Assembly (NCBI GenBank): GCA_020636215.1
Contig: JACJYG010000006.1
Span: 310,001-374,000, forward strand
From: Lewinellaceae bacterium
GTDB taxonomy: Bacteria > Bacteroidota > Bacteroidia > Chitinophagales > Saprospiraceae
Length of the DNA stretch: 64,000 nt
Direction: 5' to 3'
Part shown: positions 25,642 through 34,932 of the stretch, piece after piece
Position numbering within the stretch: position 1 is the first letter of the stretch
Layout: each line of letters opens with the position of its first letter
Notes under the pieces: model-generated
What the model was told of the DNA's origin: nothing
What the model saw: the letters and a program-made list of their open reading frames with translations, nothing else
Database searches by the model: none
Position numbers and translations under genes: made by a program

Positions 25642-27072
25642 TTAATCCAGAATGATTGGCCGCCCGAGGTAGAAATCGACGACCTTCAGGTTAAACAGAT
25701 ACTGATATTTGGCGCGAATGACATCCACCAGGGCCCGGTCGAGATTGTTGCGGGCAGTGGTGTATTCGAGGGAATTGATGGCCCCCAATTTGAAGCGCTT
25801 TTCCGCATTTTCGAATGCCGCCTGGGAGGCATCTGCCGTCCGCTGAGAGGCCTGTAAGGTCTCGCGGGCCGCCCGGGCGTCGGCGATGGCTCGCTGAACA
25901 TCCGTTTTTAGTTGCTGCCGTTGCTGCCGGTTGGTCACCTGGGTGTTCAGCACATTGAGCCGGGCGCGTTCCACTGCGATGCGGTTACTGTGGTTGCTGT
26001 AAATGGGAACCCCCAGGCTCAGGCCTACCGTCTGTCCGAAGTTGTCATTGAACTGCTTGCCAAAGGCGATATTCTTGTAGTCCACCGGGGCCTCGTTCTC
26101 GAATTCTATCTCAACGGGGTCATTGTTGATGAACACTGTTTGTTTGGAACGCACCAGGCCGAATATAGGTGATTGAAATGCACTGGAGTAGTTGGTGTTC
26201 AGGCTGGCGAACAGGCTCAGCGTTGGCAGGAAGCCGGCATGGGCAATATTTTCTTCCAATTGAGCACTTTCCAGGCGCAGGTCGGCGGCACGGATCTGAG
26301 GCTGGGTTTGTAAAGCGGCGTTATAAACTTCATTGAGCTGAAAGCCTTGTGGGTCCACTCCTTCTGGAATATTGATGCTTTCGGGGCGGACAATGCGGAT
26401 GTCTTCATTGGGGTCGATCTCCATGATTTGTTTGAGGTTCAGATAGCCGATAGCCACCAGGTTCTGGGCTTCAATAATGGACTGTTCATCGAGGGCGATC
26501 TGGCTTAGGAAGTCCAGGCGGTCATTAGGCGGTAAGGAGCCGGCGCGGATGAGTTTGTCGGTTTGGTCCAACTGGCTCTGGGAAAGTTCCAGGCGGCGGC
26601 GGGCATTTTCGAGTTGCTCTTCGGCCAACAGGATGCTCAAATAAGCATTGGCAATACTCAGGCCAATATCATTGACGGTGGCCTGGGCGTCAAGGCGGGC
26701 TGCTTCCAGGTCTATCCGGCTTTGTTTGACTGCATTGTTGAGCCGGTTGCCACTGTAAAGGGTGGCGTTGAGGTCGATCGAGAAGCTATTGAACGTGATT
26801 TGCTCTGTGTTAAAAGAGTTGGTGGTCGGGTCAATCGTCCGGCCAAACTGAAGGCCTCCGCTGGTGCGCCCACTTAGGCCGGGAAGCCGGTTGAATTCGT
26901 TCTGCTTGCGGGTCAAATCCGTATTTTTGATGCTGTATTCGGCTTGTTTAACACTCAGGTTGTTTTGGCGTGCATAGTCAATGCATTTTTCCAAAGACCA
27001 GGTATTCTGAGCATTGCCTGCCAACATGGCGAGGCACAAGGACATAAACAGAAGGGTGATTTTCTGTAGCAT
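25642..27072 (-). CDS. TolC-family outer membrane efflux protein
   Basis: 476 residues with a signal peptide ending at GNAQ. Two internally similar helical-hairpin halves are visible, each with the OEP pattern: NAYLSILLAEEQLENARRRL in the first and the ATARNNLDRALVD segment in the second. The protein forms the outer-membrane exit duct for a tripartite efflux pump. The adaptor follows on the same strand 80 bases downstream, consistent with one operon. A weak -7 box lies upstream near 27100. Confidence 0.93.
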   Translation of the reverse strand: MLQKITLLFMSLCLAMLAGNAQNTWSLEKCIDYARQNNLSVKQAEYSIKNTDLTRKQNEFNRLPGLSGRTSGGLQFGRTIDPTTNSFNTEQITFNSFSIDLNATLYSGNRLNNAVKQSRIDLEAARLDAQATVNDIGLSIANAYLSILLAEEQLENARRRLELSQSQLDQTDKLIRAGSLPPNDRLDFLSQIALDEQSIIEAQNLVAIGYLNLKQIMEIDPNEDIRIVRPESINIPEGVDPQGFQLNEVYNAALQTQPQIRAADLRLESAQLEENIAHAGFLPTLSLFASLNTNYSSAFQSPIFGLVRSKQTVFINNDPVEIEFENEAPVDYKNIAFGKQFNDNFGQTVGLSLGVPIYSNHSNRIAVERARLNVLNTQVTNRQQRQQLKTDVQRAIADARAARETLQASQRTADASQAAFENAEKRFKLGAINSLEYTTARNNLDRALVDVIRAKYQYLFNLKVVDFYLGRPIILD

Positions 27073-27188
27073 AATAAATAGATATTTTGTTTACAATAGT
27101 AGAAAATGCGAACCCTACGGCAGCATTATTTATATCAAGGTAGCCAACTTTCGGATAAAAGTGAGGTTTGTATGGACATCGGAAGGGC

Positions 27189-28487
27189 TTACATATTTGA
27201 GGTAAAAGTAAGGGCCCCCACCACCCGGTCGAACCGGCTGCCGAATGGCCGGTAATAGAGCAGGATCGTATATTCGTTCTCTGTTTCATAAGAGTTGCCC
27301 TCAATGAAGGCCATGTCGGCTTGGGCTGCTCCCGCTCGTTGGCTGTTGGGAACCACGGGAAGGGCGGCATAAGAATAATCATAATAGCCCTGCTTCAGAA
27401 GCGCCTTGCCCACATAGCCGTTCAGGGCGTTATTGTAAACCATTTTGTATTCCGGCTTCAGTTGCCATTCCGTAAAACCTCCGAACAGGTAGAGTTCCTG
27501 GTCGGGAAAGGGCTGTTCTACATCGAGTACAAATAGCACATCACAGTATTCGCCGGCCAGGTCGTTGTCCCCCTGGTCTGTGGTTTCCAGAATGAAGTTA
27601 CCGTCAATATCCTCGAATGTAGTATAGGCTTGCCGGACACGCGGTGCGTCTTTTTTTAACTGCACAGAGATCCCATCATCGGTCCGTTCAACCGATAAAA
27701 TATTAAAGGAGACCAGTCGGAGGCTTCGCAGGTCTACAAAACGGAATTCCTTGCCTCCGGGAAAGACGATCTGGTCCTGGAAATCAAAGATCAGCCGGTT
27801 GGGCCGTATGAATTTTGGAGGGATATCCACAATGGCATTATCCCAGCGTCCATTTTGCAGAACAGTAGCCCGAATTTCCTGAAGAGGGTTTTGGATCTTT
27901 AACCTGGGATGGTCAACAACAAAGTCAATCTCCTGGTGCGTCCGGAATTTACTGACCTGACTGGCCCGCAATACCTGCGGAGCTATGCTGGTTAGTTGTT
28001 CTACAATAACAAAACGGCGGGTGATGGCTAGTTTCCGGTCATCAGTATCATCATAAATTTTTAAAAGGTAGTTGCCCGATTGCAGCCAGCGGAGGTCGTT
28101 GTTGGGCAGGCTCAACTCGTAGTGAGTGTAGGGCCATAGGGTTTTGAATGAAAAATTGAACTGCTGGATGCGCTCTCCGGTGAAGCCCTCCAGGTATTCC
28201 ATTTCCTGAAGGTTGGAAGGTTCCCAGTTGATGTCGCAATGGACGAAAGTATAGATGTAGTCTTTGACATCGCCGTCGATGTCGTCAAAAGAAAGCATCA
28301 GGCGGGCTGCGCCCCCAAGTTCAATAATAGGGTAGGAGAGCAGCAACTCCTCCGAATGGAATTTGACCGATCGAATGTTGTCCAGGTAGGTATTATCGTA
28401 ATTCCGAAGTCCTTCGTCCTGAGCGGCCAGACTGGCAAAACTCAATAGCAGGGCTGCCATGGCGGAAAATCGTAAAGTGGCGTTCAT
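27189..28487 (-). CDS. DUF5103 type IX secretion plug-type protein
   Basis: 432 residues with a signal peptide ending at SLAAQ. The body matches DUF5103, the family of the Plug protein that caps the SprA translocon in the type IX system: conserved YIYTFVHCDINWEPSNL, LPNNDLRWLQSGNYLL and FGGFTEWQLKPEYKMVYN, with YYRPFGSRFDRVVG near the end. It should act at the outer membrane. Its presence fits the secreted protein with a gliding-type C-terminal domain in the same window. Confidence 0.88.
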   Translation of the reverse strand: MNATLRFSAMAALLLSFASLAAQDEGLRNYDNTYLDNIRSVKFHSEELLLSYPIIELGGAARLMLSFDDIDGDVKDYIYTFVHCDINWEPSNLQEMEYLEGFTGERIQQFNFSFKTLWPYTHYELSLPNNDLRWLQSGNYLLKIYDDTDDRKLAITRRFVIVEQLTSIAPQVLRASQVSKFRTHQEIDFVVDHPRLKIQNPLQEIRATVLQNGRWDNAIVDIPPKFIRPNRLIFDFQDQIVFPGGKEFRFVDLRSLRLVSFNILSVERTDDGISVQLKKDAPRVRQAYTTFEDIDGNFILETTDQGDNDLAGEYCDVLFVLDVEQPFPDQELYLFGGFTEWQLKPEYKMVYNNALNGYVGKALLKQGYYDYSYAALPVVPNSQRAGAAQADMAFIEGNSYETENEYTILLYYRPFGSRFDRVVGALTFTSNM

Positions 28488-28548
28488 ATTCTTGAGTTGT
28501 GGTTAGCTTGTATCCTAACGATGAAATAAGGCTCGCATTGCTTGTCCG

Positions 28549-29169
28549 TTAGCGTGCCCTGCTTACCCAGGGGTTGCTTCTAATGTAGAAACGCCATTCC
28601 CAGGAGGCGCACTCTTCGGCGTAGTCAACGCCTATGCGTGGCCCTGCTTGTATATCGCTTTCATCAATTATGGCGCCCCGGTCTTCAATCCAAATGGGGC
28701 TGTCGGCCGCCAGCATATCTGTCCCACTGTATGCTGTGGTAATTCCTAATGCCTGACTGAGTACGCCAGGCCCGGCTGTGAGGCGAGGCTGGAGTTTTTT
28801 CATGTTGCGCCGCCGCAGCATGAGCGGCACATTATCCGTTGGTTCCAGTCCTCTTATCAGAATAGCGTGCGGAACACCTTCCCTCGCAGTAACGATATTA
28901 AACAGATGGTGAATGCCGTAACAAAGGTATATATAGGCGTGCCCTCCCTCTGCATACATCACCTGGGTGCGATTCGTATACCGCAAACCGTAAGCATGGG
29001 AGGCTTTGTCATCCGGCCCGCGGTATGCTTCCACTTCCACGATCCGGCCGGCAGTTTCCTGCCCTTCAAAACGGGTCACCAAATACTTGCCGATCAGGCT
29101 GCGGCTTATTTTCAGCACGTCTTCCCCGGTGAAAAATTCCCGCCCTAACCTCGTCGGCTTTTTATCCAT
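28549..29169 (-). CDS. DNA-3-methyladenine glycosylase (AAG/MPG family)
   Basis: 206 residues, normal for bacterial AAG. The catalytic Glu lies in VEVEAYRGPDDKASHA, and the DNA-binding YLCYGIHHLFNIVT and LRRRNM blocks are present, with GPGVLSQALGI towards the end. It excises alkylated purines in base-excision repair. It is downstream of guaB on the same strand after 49 bases of purine-poor word-like sequence. Confidence 0.92.
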   Translation of the reverse strand: MDKKPTRLGREFFTGEDVLKISRSLIGKYLVTRFEGQETAGRIVEVEAYRGPDDKASHAYGLRYTNRTQVMYAEGGHAYIYLCYGIHHLFNIVTAREGVPHAILIRGLEPTDNVPLMLRRRNMKKLQPRLTAGPGVLSQALGITTAYSGTDMLAADSPIWIEDRGAIIDESDIQAGPRIGVDYAEECASWEWRFYIRSNPWVSRAR

Positions 29170-29218
29170 ACTTCCTTCCTCTTAAACGCTTAAACTCCTC
29201 GACTTTTCAACGCTCCTC

Positions 29219-30700
29219 TTACCTCCGGCTATAATTAGGCGACTCCTTGGTGATGGTGATATTGTGGGGATGGCTTTCCAGAATACCCGAGCCGGTGATC
29301 TTTACAAACCGGGCCTTTTGCAGTTCGGCAATGGTTGAGGCGCCACAATAGCCCATGCCGGCCCGCAGGCCGCCGATATACTGCACCATTACTTCCGCTA
29401 CGGTTCCTTTGAAAGGAACACGGCCTTCAATCCCTTCGGGCACCAGTTTTTTAATATCGTCTTCCACGTCCTGGAAGTATCGGTCTTTGGATCCCTGTTG
29501 CATCGCGCCCAGAGAGCCCATTCCTCGGTATACTTTGAATTTGCGCCCGTCAAAAATGATGGTTTCACCAGGGGCTTCTTCCACGCCGGCAAAGAGGCTG
29601 CCTGCCATGATGGTACTGGCGCCGGCAGCCAACGCTTTGCTAATGTCTCCAGTATAGCGGATACCGCCGTCTCCGATAATTGGGACGCCCAGCCCCTGAA
29701 GGCCCTGGGCGGCTTGGTGAATGGCGGACAATTGTGGCATACCAACACCGGCAACCACACGGGTTGTACAGATCGAACCCGGGCCGACGCCTACCTTCAC
29801 GCCGTCAGCGCCGGCATCGGCCAGTGCGCGGGCGCCTTCGGCAGTGGCCACGTTTCCTCCGATCACCTGCAATTGTGGAAAATGATGTTTTGCTTTGCGT
29901 ACCGCATCTAAAACGCCGCGGGAATGGCCATGTGCTGTGTCGATGACCACAACGTCTACGCCTACCCGCACCAGAGCTTCAATGCGTTCCAGCATGTCAC
30001 TTGTAACGCCAACAGCAGCTCCAACCACCAGGCGGCCAAGCGTATCTTTACAGGAGTTGGGGTAATCCTGCACTTTCATGATATCCCTGTAGGTGATCAA
30101 TCCGACCAGCGTATTGTCTTTATCAACAACGGGTAACTTTTCGATCTTGTGCCCCTGAAGGATCTGCCGTGCCTGGTCGAGTGTAGTCCCAACCGGTGCA
30201 GTGACAAGGTCCTTACTGGTCATTAACTCTTTTACCGGACGAGTCATGCGGCTTTCGAAGCGAAGGTCACGGTTCGTAAGGATGCCAGTGAGTTTATCCT
30301 GCTCATCGACAATAGGGATGCCTCCAATTTTAAATTGCCGCATCAAGGCCAGGGCATCTCCAACTAATGCGTCTTCCATCAGTGTGACCGGATCGACGAT
30401 CATCCCGCTTTCAGACCGCTTGACGCTGCGCACCTGGTCCGCTTGCTCGGCAATGGTCATATTTTTATGAATGATGCCAATTCCTCCCTGGCGGGCGATC
30501 GCTATTGCAAGTTTATTTTCGGTCACCGTATCCATTGCTGCGGAAACGATAGGCGCGTTGAGCTTGATCTCTCGAGTTAGTGCAGTGGAGATATCTACTT
30601 CACGGGGAAGCACCTCCGAGTAGGCAGGTACCAGTAGTACATCGTCGAAGGTGAGGCCTTCGGTTAAAAATTTGTCCTGAGGTATTTTTTGTATTTCCAT
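29219..30700 (-). CDS. guaB: IMP dehydrogenase
   Basis: 493 residues from the ATG at 30700. It catalyses IMP to XMP, the committed step to GMP. Blocks in order: LTFDDVLLVPAYSEVLP; a pair of CBS domains (about 95-210) with LTNRDLRF and LITYRDIMK; VIDTAHGHS; the catalytic Cys loop GVGPGSICTTRVVAG; and FKVYRGMGSLGAM with the flap region YFQD. A TTG six bases upstream is possible but lies at the promoter box. The GMP pathway partner guaA is not in the window. Confidence 0.97.
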   Translation of the reverse strand: MEIQKIPQDKFLTEGLTFDDVLLVPAYSEVLPREVDISTALTREIKLNAPIVSAAMDTVTENKLAIAIARQGGIGIIHKNMTIAEQADQVRSVKRSESGMIVDPVTLMEDALVGDALALMRQFKIGGIPIVDEQDKLTGILTNRDLRFESRMTRPVKELMTSKDLVTAPVGTTLDQARQILQGHKIEKLPVVDKDNTLVGLITYRDIMKVQDYPNSCKDTLGRLVVGAAVGVTSDMLERIEALVRVGVDVVVIDTAHGHSRGVLDAVRKAKHHFPQLQVIGGNVATAEGARALADAGADGVKVGVGPGSICTTRVVAGVGMPQLSAIHQAAQGLQGLGVPIIGDGGIRYTGDISKALAAGASTIMAGSLFAGVEEAPGETIIFDGRKFKVYRGMGSLGAMQQGSKDRYFQDVEDDIKKLVPEGIEGRVPFKGTVAEVMVQYIGGLRAGMGYCGASTIAELQKARFVKITGSGILESHPHNITITKESPNYSRR

Positions 30701-30703
30701 GCG

Positions 30704-30711
30704 CAAAGGTA
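30704..30711 (-). promoter_or_regulatory. -7 box for guaB, near-leaderless
   Basis: TACCTTTG on the minus strand is a perfect TAnnTTTG. Counting seven bases onward puts the transcript start at about 30697-30700, at or next to the ATG. The guaB mRNA is therefore probably leaderless or nearly so. Confidence 0.55.
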
Positions 30712-30963
30712 TACAAATTGGTTACAAAAAGAAAAGGCAGGATCGGAGAAATGTCCCCTTGACGGAATTCAGGTGTCTCCTGTTGGTGGCTTATCCCAAG
30801 GAAGTGTGGGTTTTCTTTTCTTATTATATTTGCCGCTATAGGCGATGCCAATAGCCAGGGACTAATTACTTTTTAGAAAGTACAGGTGTTTATAAGGTGT
30901 CCAAAGGGCAGGTAAAGCGTACGGCCTTGGCGGGGGCCCCTCCAAGTTAATCGACAACAACCT

Positions 30964-31416
30964 ATGCTAAGCGTATTTAGTGATGAACATTTCATGCGGC
31001 AGGCCCTCAAGGAGGCGGAACAGGCCTTCGAAAAAGGGGAGATTCCAGTTGGGGCGGTAGTGGTTTGCCAGAATCAGATCATCGCCCGGGCTCATAACCA
31101 GACGGAGTTGCTCCGCGATGTAACAGCGCATGCGGAAGTACTGGCCATTACTGCGGCTTCCAATTATTTGGGCAGTAAATATATGCCGGACTGTACGCTT
31201 TATGTAACCCTCGAACCTTGCGTCATGTGCGCCGGCGCGTTGTTCTGGGCTCAGGCTGGCCGAGTAGTTTATGGGGCAGCAGATGACAAACGCGGGTTCA
31301 TGCGTTATGGCAAGAGTTTGCTGCACCCTAAAACCCAGGTGGAATACGGTATCCTTTCAGAAGAATGCGGCGCCCTGTTAAAGGCTTTTTTTAAAGGGCG
31401 CCGGGAGGCGCCATGA
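30964..31416 (+). CDS. tadA: tRNA-specific adenosine deaminase
   Basis: 150 residues. The zinc site is formed by HAE (in VTAHAEVLAI) and PCVMCAGA, with the catalytic Glu in HAE. It converts A34 to inosine in tRNA-Arg(ACG). GEIPVGAVVV and the C-terminal KAFFKGRR are typical of TadA. A perfect -7 box TATATTTG lies at 30825-30832, which would give a leader of about 125 bases. The last codons overlap a GC-rich inverted repeat (GGCGCC repeats near 31369-31412). Confidence 0.95.
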   Translation: MLSVFSDEHFMRQALKEAEQAFEKGEIPVGAVVVCQNQIIARAHNQTELLRDVTAHAEVLAITAASNYLGSKYMPDCTLYVTLEPCVMCAGALFWAQAGRVVYGAADDKRGFMRYGKSLLHPKTQVEYGILSEECGALLKAFFKGRREAP

Positions 31417-31524
31417 TGCTGTTAAATTCCGTTAAACCTGGTTAAAGTTTCTTAACCTTCGGGCGCATAGCAGGCCAAAGTGTTTACATTACAGGACCAA
31501 TTTGATAACCAAATACAATCTGCT

Positions 31525-32070
31525 ATGAAAGCTGGAAAACGAAGCCTCCTGGCTGTTGTGGCCGTTTTGGCCTTGAGTGCCTGCGGGCCTACCCTGAGCC
31601 CTTTTACCGAAAGCCTGTACAAGAAAAACCAATGGTCGGAAGCGGAACTGAAACGCATCCAGTTCTACTTGTCAAATGACATCGTCATGCGCCGTGAGTT
31701 GACCGGCGCAAAATCGGAGATCGTCTCTGGTGAGATCAAGATGATAGACGGCCGACAGGTGGAAGAGGTTGTCATCCCGCGCAATACACCTGGTGTATTG
31801 CTGTTCCTTCCTAAGGAAGACCGCTTTGCCATCAGTTTTGAAGAAGGGGGGCGGGAACGCTACCTTATTTTCGGCCCCAGCCCCAAAATGGATGAACGCT
31901 TCGTTTTGATGGCCTCCGAGTGGAACCGCCGTAGCGGAGTTGTCACCTATGAAGGCAAAAAATGGCGCGTCGAAAATGAAAGCGCCTATGCCGGCCTTCT
32001 GGTCGACCTGAAAAAAGTGAACCGTGTTTCGGTTGACTCCCGCCGCGCTACCGGCCGCAGGATAGATTGA
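31525..32070 (+). CDS. Hypothetical lipoprotein
   Basis: 181 residues from the ATG at 31525. A signal ends in lipobox LSAC. The body has SDEIV-type strands: LSNDIVMRRELTGAKSEIVSG, then IPRNTPGVLLFL and RYLIFGPSP. The pattern of conserved charged strands is common in small Bacteroidota lipoproteins. No catalytic motif is seen and the function is unknown. An upstream in-frame extension to 31480 lacks a signal and is less likely. Confidence 0.75.
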   Translation: MKAGKRSLLAVVAVLALSACGPTLSPFTESLYKKNQWSEAELKRIQFYLSNDIVMRRELTGAKSEIVSGEIKMIDGRQVEEVVIPRNTPGVLLFLPKEDRFAISFEEGGRERYLIFGPSPKMDERFVLMASEWNRRSGVVTYEGKKWRVENESAYAGLLVDLKKVNRVSVDSRRATGRRID

Positions 32071-32077
32071 TGTGATT

Positions 32078-32150
32078 AGGGGTTTATAAGGTTTAGTAAG
32101 GTTGAGAGGGTTGAGAGGGTTGAACTTTCTCAGCACTCTCAACCGAATCC
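32078..32150. repeat. GGTTGAGAGG word repeats after the lipoprotein gene
   Basis: GGTTTATAAGGTTTAG, then GGTTGAGAGGGTTGAGAGGG and a converging CTCTCAACC near 32137. The word is the one seen at 9363-9416, in the same orientation relative to the upstream gene. The final inverted copy lets it fold back, so it may act as a 3' end for this gene and convergent pcm. Confidence 0.75.
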
Positions 32151-32179
32151 TCTCCCATTCCTTGCCTATTTCTTCTTTT

Positions 32180-32830
32180 TTACTCTTCCTTTTCCAGTCC
32201 TTTCAGGAAAGGCACGAAGCGGAAAGCGCCAAGAGATTCATCCTGGTAATTCGATTCCGAAAGCCTGGTAATTCGGTGCATGTGCTGTACCGGATCGCCA
32301 ACGGGGATAACCAGAATGCCGCCTATCGCCAGTTGTTCCAATAGTGGTTCGGGTACTTCCGAAGCCCCTGCCGTGACAATGATTTTGTCGAATGGCGCGA
32401 ACTCCGGTAGTCCCTTATAACCATCGCGGAGATAGCAGCGGATATTGCCCAGCTTGAGTTCTTTGAGTAAGAGTTTCGCTTTTTGAAAGAGCCCTTCCTG
32501 CCGCTCTACCGTATAGACGCGCGCACCCAGCAGCGCGAGAAGGCCTGCCTGATACCCGGAACCCGTCCCTACTTCCAGCACTTTGTCGCGTTTCTTGATT
32601 TGGAGCAGTAAGGTCTGATAAGCTACCGTAAAAGGCTGGGATATAGTCTGGTCATGGCCAATAGGGAAAGGCTTATCCTCGTAGGCCCACTCTTCGAATG
32701 CTTTATCCAGGAAAAAATGGCGGGGCAAAGCATCCATAGCCGCAAGCACCTGTTCATCGTTAATCCCCTTCCTCCGCAGCTCGTTGATGAGTTGCTTTCT
32801 TAATCCCTTATGCCGGTAAGTGTCTTTCAC
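32180..32830 (-). CDS. pcm: Protein-L-isoaspartate O-methyltransferase
   Basis: 216 residues, typical length. It methylates isoaspartyl residues with SAM to start repair of aged proteins. The substrate-gating segment DQTISQPFTVAYQ precedes motif I VLEVGTGSGYQAGLLA, the post-motif VYTVER and DKIIVTAGASEVP. The C-terminal LVIPVGDPVQHM is the family strand. It is convergent with the lipoprotein gene. Confidence 0.95.
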   Translation of the reverse strand: MKDTYRHKGLRKQLINELRRKGINDEQVLAAMDALPRHFFLDKAFEEWAYEDKPFPIGHDQTISQPFTVAYQTLLLQIKKRDKVLEVGTGSGYQAGLLALLGARVYTVERQEGLFQKAKLLLKELKLGNIRCYLRDGYKGLPEFAPFDKIIVTAGASEVPEPLLEQLAIGGILVIPVGDPVQHMHRITRLSESNYQDESLGAFRFVPFLKGLEKEE

Positions 32831-33013
32831 AATACTTTTGGTAATTGCCTTCTTAAGTTACAGTGAAATTTGTAAAGAGGCTATTGAAAATGATTTTTTG
32901 TTTTGCCTCGCTTTTCAGAAAAGTAAGGAGCCATCCCTTTCCTGCAATGTGCAGGCAAATTACTAAATTTACCCGCCTATTATACCCTACCCAGAAAAAC
33001 AAGAATCTTAATA

Positions 33014-34411
33014 ATGACAAAGATCAAATTCGGAACAGACGGCTGGCGGGCCATAATCGCAGATGATTACACACTGGAAAACGTCAAGCGCGTAGCCGAG
33101 GGAACGGCCCGTTGGATGAAAAAGCAACAGGAGGAACAAGCCGTGATCGGGCACGATACCCGCTTTGGCGGGCCACTGTTCGCGGAAACCACTGCACGGG
33201 TCCTTGGAGCTTACGGCCTCCGGGTTAAACTGGCAAAAGGCTTTGTCTCAACTCCGATGGTCTCTTTAGGTGTGGTAAAGACCGGCTCCGGCCTGGGTAT
33301 CGTGATCACGGCCAGTCACAACCCGCCTTCTTATAATGGTTACAAATTGAAATCCAAACTTGGCGGCCCAATGAGCCCTGCCCAGGTATCTGAAGTAGAG
33401 GATGAAGTGCCTGAAAATTGCACGCTTGATTTGCCTTCCCTGGTAGAAATGGAAACCAAAGGACTGCTTGAATACGTCGACCTGGAAACCATGTATCTGG
33501 ATCACGTCCGAAAAAACTTCGACCTGCCCGCCATTCAACGCGCCAATATTCCAATGGCCTATGACGCTATGTATGGCGCCGGCCAGGAAGCAATGCGCAA
33601 ACTTTTCCCCAATGCCGTTTTACTGCATTGCGATTATAACCCCTCCTTCAGGGGGCAGGCTCCGGAACCAATCCACCGCAACCTGGAAGAATTATCTAAT
33701 TATATCAAATCTCACGCTGAGATCCAGTTGGGGCTGGCCAATGATGGTGATGCCGACCGTATCGGTATGTATGATGCGGACGGAAATTTCGTGGATTCAC
33801 ACCACATCCTTCTGCTGCTTTTGCTGTATATGCGCAAGTACAAAAAGGAATCGGGCAAAGTAGTCGTTACTTTTTCGGTGACGGAAAAGATGCAGCAGAT
33901 GGCCGAGCAATTTGGCCTGGAAACGGAAATTACCAAGATCGGTTTCAAATACATCGCCGAGATCATGTCTACGGAAGATGTGATCGTGGGCGGAGAGGAA
34001 TCGGGCGGCCTGGCCGTGAAAGGCCATATCCCCGAACGGGACGGCATCTGGATCGGCCTGATGATCCTGGAATTCATGGCCAAAACCGGCAAGCCGCTTA
34101 AGGCTTTGATCCAGGAAGTTTACGATATGGTAGGCCCTTTCGCCTTCGATCGGGATGACCTCCACTTGTCGGAAGCAAAAAAGCAGGCCATCATGAAAGC
34201 CTGTCAGGATAATGCCTACGCTGCCTTTGGGCCCTACAAAATTGAGTCGGTGGAAACAATCGATGGGTTCAAGTTTGTTTTTGGCGGCGGCCGGTGGGTC
34301 ATGATTCGCGCCTCCGGAACGGAGCCGGTTCTCCGGGTGTACGCCCAAGCGCCTGACGCCAAAGAGGTGCGGGCGCTATTGGATGCAGCTCATGCGGCTT
34401 TGCTGGGGTAA
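33014..34411 (+). CDS. Phosphoglucomutase/phosphomannomutase family protein
   Basis: 465 residues, alpha-D-phosphohexomutase superfamily. The four signature loops are present: the phosphoserine loop ITASHNPPSYNG (Ser101), the metal loop DGDADRIG, the sugar loop GGEESGG and the phosphate loop RASGTEPVLR. It interconverts hexose 1- and 6-phosphates in the cytosol; whether glucose, mannose or glucosamine is preferred is not evident. The gene is divergent from pcm, with a promoter-like TAAATTTA about 40 bases upstream of the ATG. Confidence 0.93.
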   Translation: MTKIKFGTDGWRAIIADDYTLENVKRVAEGTARWMKKQQEEQAVIGHDTRFGGPLFAETTARVLGAYGLRVKLAKGFVSTPMVSLGVVKTGSGLGIVITASHNPPSYNGYKLKSKLGGPMSPAQVSEVEDEVPENCTLDLPSLVEMETKGLLEYVDLETMYLDHVRKNFDLPAIQRANIPMAYDAMYGAGQEAMRKLFPNAVLLHCDYNPSFRGQAPEPIHRNLEELSNYIKSHAEIQLGLANDGDADRIGMYDADGNFVDSHHILLLLLLYMRKYKKESGKVVVTFSVTEKMQQMAEQFGLETEITKIGFKYIAEIMSTEDVIVGGEESGGLAVKGHIPERDGIWIGLMILEFMAKTGKPLKALIQEVYDMVGPFAFDRDDLHLSEAKKQAIMKACQDNAYAAFGPYKIESVETIDGFKFVFGGGRWVMIRASGTEPVLRVYAQAPDAKEVRALLDAAHAALLG

Positions 34412-34425
34412 GTGGTAAAAGCCCC

Positions 34426-34902
34426 TCACCTCTCCGCTTTCACCATGGCAACATGCGGGATATTATCCTCCAGGTAAGGTTCGCCAACTTTTGAAAAACC
34501 GTAGGATTCGTAGAACGGTATCAGGTAGCTTTGGGCGGATATTTTGACCGGATGGTTACCATAGAGCTGTTGTATCCATTCCAGGGTAGCATCCATCAAC
34601 AGCCTTCCGAAACCTTTGCCTCTGACTATCGGCGAGGTCACTACCCGGCCGAAGGCAGCGTAATGCTCATACACAAGCCCAGGTGGGATTAGCCGGGTGT
34701 AAGCCACCAGTTGCCCATTGGCCTCGTAGCCCAGTAGATGGTAACAATCGGGGTCTTTACCATCGGCGTCGAGGTAAGGGCAATTTTGTTCAACTACGAA
34801 AACTTCCTGGCGCAAGGCCATTACATCGTACAGTTCGTTGAGCGAAAACTTCTGGAATGGAAGGCAATTGAAAAATGCCTTTGGGGAATGGGCCATAGCC
34901 AT
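34426..34902 (-). CDS. ElaA-like GNAT acetyltransferase
   Basis: 158 residues (or 156 from 34896). It has the ElaA pattern: LRQEVFVVEQNCPYLDADGKD near the N-terminus, then YTRLIPPG, FGRVVTSPIVRGKGFGRLLM with the acetyl-CoA loop, and a final FYESYGF. The substrate is unknown for this family. A perfect -7 box (TACCTTTG, minus strand, 34913-34920) lies directly upstream and would give a very short leader. It converges with the hexomutase gene across 14 bases. Confidence 0.88.
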   Translation of the reverse strand: MAMAHSPKAFFNCLPFQKFSLNELYDVMALRQEVFVVEQNCPYLDADGKDPDCYHLLGYEANGQLVAYTRLIPPGLVYEHYAAFGRVVTSPIVRGKGFGRLLMDATLEWIQQLYGNHPVKISAQSYLIPFYESYGFSKVGEPYLEDNIPHVAMVKAER

Positions 34903-34932
34903 TGTTTTTTCACAAAGGTAGCCAATCCTGGT